Shown one piece after another: positions 63,030-64,000 of a DNA stretch of 64,000 nucleotides. The translations under genes were made by a program, and so were the position numbers. How positions within the stretch are numbered: position 1 is the stretch's first letter; each line of letters starts with the position of its first letter. The notes beneath the pieces are model-generated. The model saw only the letters and a program-made list of their open reading frames with translations. It searched no databases and was not told the DNA's origin. The stretch is from Brevundimonas lutea (lineage in GTDB: Bacteria > Pseudomonadota > Alphaproteobacteria > Caulobacterales > Caulobacteraceae), in contig NZ_QUOQ01000003.1 in the NCBI RefSeq assembly GCF_003704105.1, forward strand, positions 434,001 to 498,000, read 5' to 3'.

Positions 63030-64000
63030 ATGGATGTCGAAGCCTTCATCGAACGATGGCGACGCTGCGACAATGGGTCCGAGCGCGGCAATGCGGCGAT
63101 GTACCTCCGGGAGATGATGGACGCACTGGGCCTGCCGCCACCCGAACCGTCCTCGGATGCCGACTACCGTTTCGAGCGATCTGTGCCGCGACGCTTGTCC
63201 GATCGGCCCGGCCCGGGAGGCTTCATCGATCTCTACAAGGACGGATGCTTCGTGCTGGAAGCCAAGCAGTCACGCATCGTCCGCGACGGGCCGCTGTCTC
63301 GCGAAGATAGGGAAGCTCTCGCCTGTCCGTCACGAAGCCGCCGAGCCGGTTGGGACAACCTGATGCAGAGCGCCCGCACCCAGGCGCTCGGATATGTCCA
63401 GGCTCTGTCGCCCGATCGTCGGACACCGCCGTTCATCCTGTTGTGCGATGTGGCGAACGTTTTCGAGGTTTGGGCGGACTTCACGGGGACCGGACGCGGC
63501 TACGACCCCTTTCCTGACCGCGCGACCTATCGGATCGCCCATGAAGACCTGTCGGATCCCGACATTCAGACGCGATTGCGAGCGATCTGGACCGACCCGG
63601 CTTCGCTGAATCCCGCCGCGAAGGCCGCAGCAGTCACGCGAAACATCATGGACGATCTGGCGGGAATTTCCCGTCGGCTGGAGCAACGCGGCTATGCCGC
63701 CGAGGACGTCGCGCATTTCCTGATGCGCTGCTGCTTCACCGCCTTCTGTGGTGATATCGGTCTGTTTCCCAAGGCCGGGCTGATCGCGCTGCTGCAGGAC
63801 TGCCACGACCATCCACGAAAGTTCGTGCCGCAGATCGAAGATTTCTGGCGGCGGCTCGACGCCCCGTCGCTCGCAGATCGGTTCAACGCCCACTTCGATG
63901 AGCCGCTGCCCTATGTGAACGGGGGGCTCTTTTCGGAGAACCGGGCCTTTCCCCTTTCGGCCGACGATATCCGGTTACTGATCGAAGCCTCGGCGCGCGA
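63030..64000 (+). CDS. MmeI-like Type IIG restriction-modification enzyme, N-terminal part (runs off window)
   Basis: At least 323 residues, open to the window end. FIDLYKDGCFVLEAKQ gives D67-x9-E77-x-K79, the PD-(D/E)XK nuclease spacing known for MmeI. It is preceded by the family-typical WRRCDNGSERGNAAMYLREM and followed by LCDVANVFEVWADFTGTG, FPDRATYRIAHEDL and EDVAHFLMRCCFTAFCGDIGL. The methyltransferase domain would lie beyond the edge. ATG 63030 has GGGGGAG nine bases upstream; ATG 63000 is in frame. Intactness cannot be judged. Confidence 0.85.
   Translation, partial: MDVEAFIERWRRCDNGSERGNAAMYLREMMDALGLPPPEPSSDADYRFERSVPRRLSDRPGPGGFIDLYKDGCFVLEAKQSRIVRDGPLSREDREALACPSRSRRAGWDNLMQSARTQALGYVQALSPDRRTPPFILLCDVANVFEVWADFTGTGRGYDPFPDRATYRIAHEDLSDPDIQTRLRAIWTDPASLNPAAKAAAVTRNIMDDLAGISRRLEQRGYAAEDVAHFLMRCCFTAFCGDIGLFPKAGLIALLQDCHDHPRKFVPQIEDFWRRLDAPSLADRFNAHFDEPLPYVNGGLFSENRAFPLSADDIRLLIEASAR

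Overview
This 64 kb window is GC-rich, densely coding chromosomal DNA from an alphaproteobacterium, most likely a member of the Caulobacteraceae and probably Brevundimonas-like. That placement is inferred from gene content and order, an MmpA/RseP-BamA-Lpx cluster of the Caulobacter type, very high G/C at third codon positions, and a cluster of GANTC (CcrM-type) sites. I see no rRNA, tRNA, CRISPR array, prophage or transposase gene. The last kilobase enters a restriction-modification gene that runs off the edge.

Layout. 0-9 kb: an rRNA pseudouridine synthase, an ArsC-like protein, a secreted coiled-coil/TPR protein, a phospholipase D-like enzyme, a membrane protein coupled to rarA, and a PafA-type phosphatase. 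9-17.7 kb: an FG-GAP repeat protein, purL with a small lipoprotein, a DUF805 protein, a coupled pair of putative zinc peptidases, a GPH/MFS transporter, mazG and a HAD hydrolase. 17.7-34.8 kb (all minus strand): the long cluster rpsB-tsf-pyrH-frr-uppS-cdsA-dxr-rseP-bamA-skp-lpxD-fabZ-lpxA-lpxI-lpxB, ending in a paralogue of the secreted TPR protein. It joins translation, isoprenoid and phospholipid precursors, and outer-membrane assembly with lipid A synthesis. 35-40.5 kb: chrA, two tandem glycosyltransferase-like paralogues, an nfeD-qmcA pair and a DUF817 membrane protein. 40.6-54.3 kb: histidine utilisation in two blocks (hutU-BASS transporter-hutH on plus, hutG-hutI on minus). Between them lie a DUF1285-nudix-CCA-GATase operon, a GNAT gene, argS, a poly-Gln secreted protein and ispH. 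54.3-58.7 kb: a repeat-rich non-coding stretch and a glyQ-DUF559-glyS operon. 58.7-64 kb: a fasciclin protein, ispE, a TPR protein, and the start of an MmeI-like Type IIG restriction-methylation enzyme.

The most unusual content is a set of palindromic repeats that occur as inverted pairs. One pair lies inside the glyS reading frame and encodes about 49 extra residues. A second pair of the same family brackets a DUF559 endonuclease-like ORF inserted between glyQ and glyS, with stop/start overlaps at both junctions. Other families of paired palindromes sit between tsf and pyrH, between hutG and hutI (where one hairpin carries the hutI ribosome-binding site and abuts its start codon), downstream of the pseudouridine synthase, and upstream of hutG. 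The arrangement resembles a REP/REPtron-like mobile system, with DUF559 as the candidate enzyme. That is inference and needs comparison between genomes.
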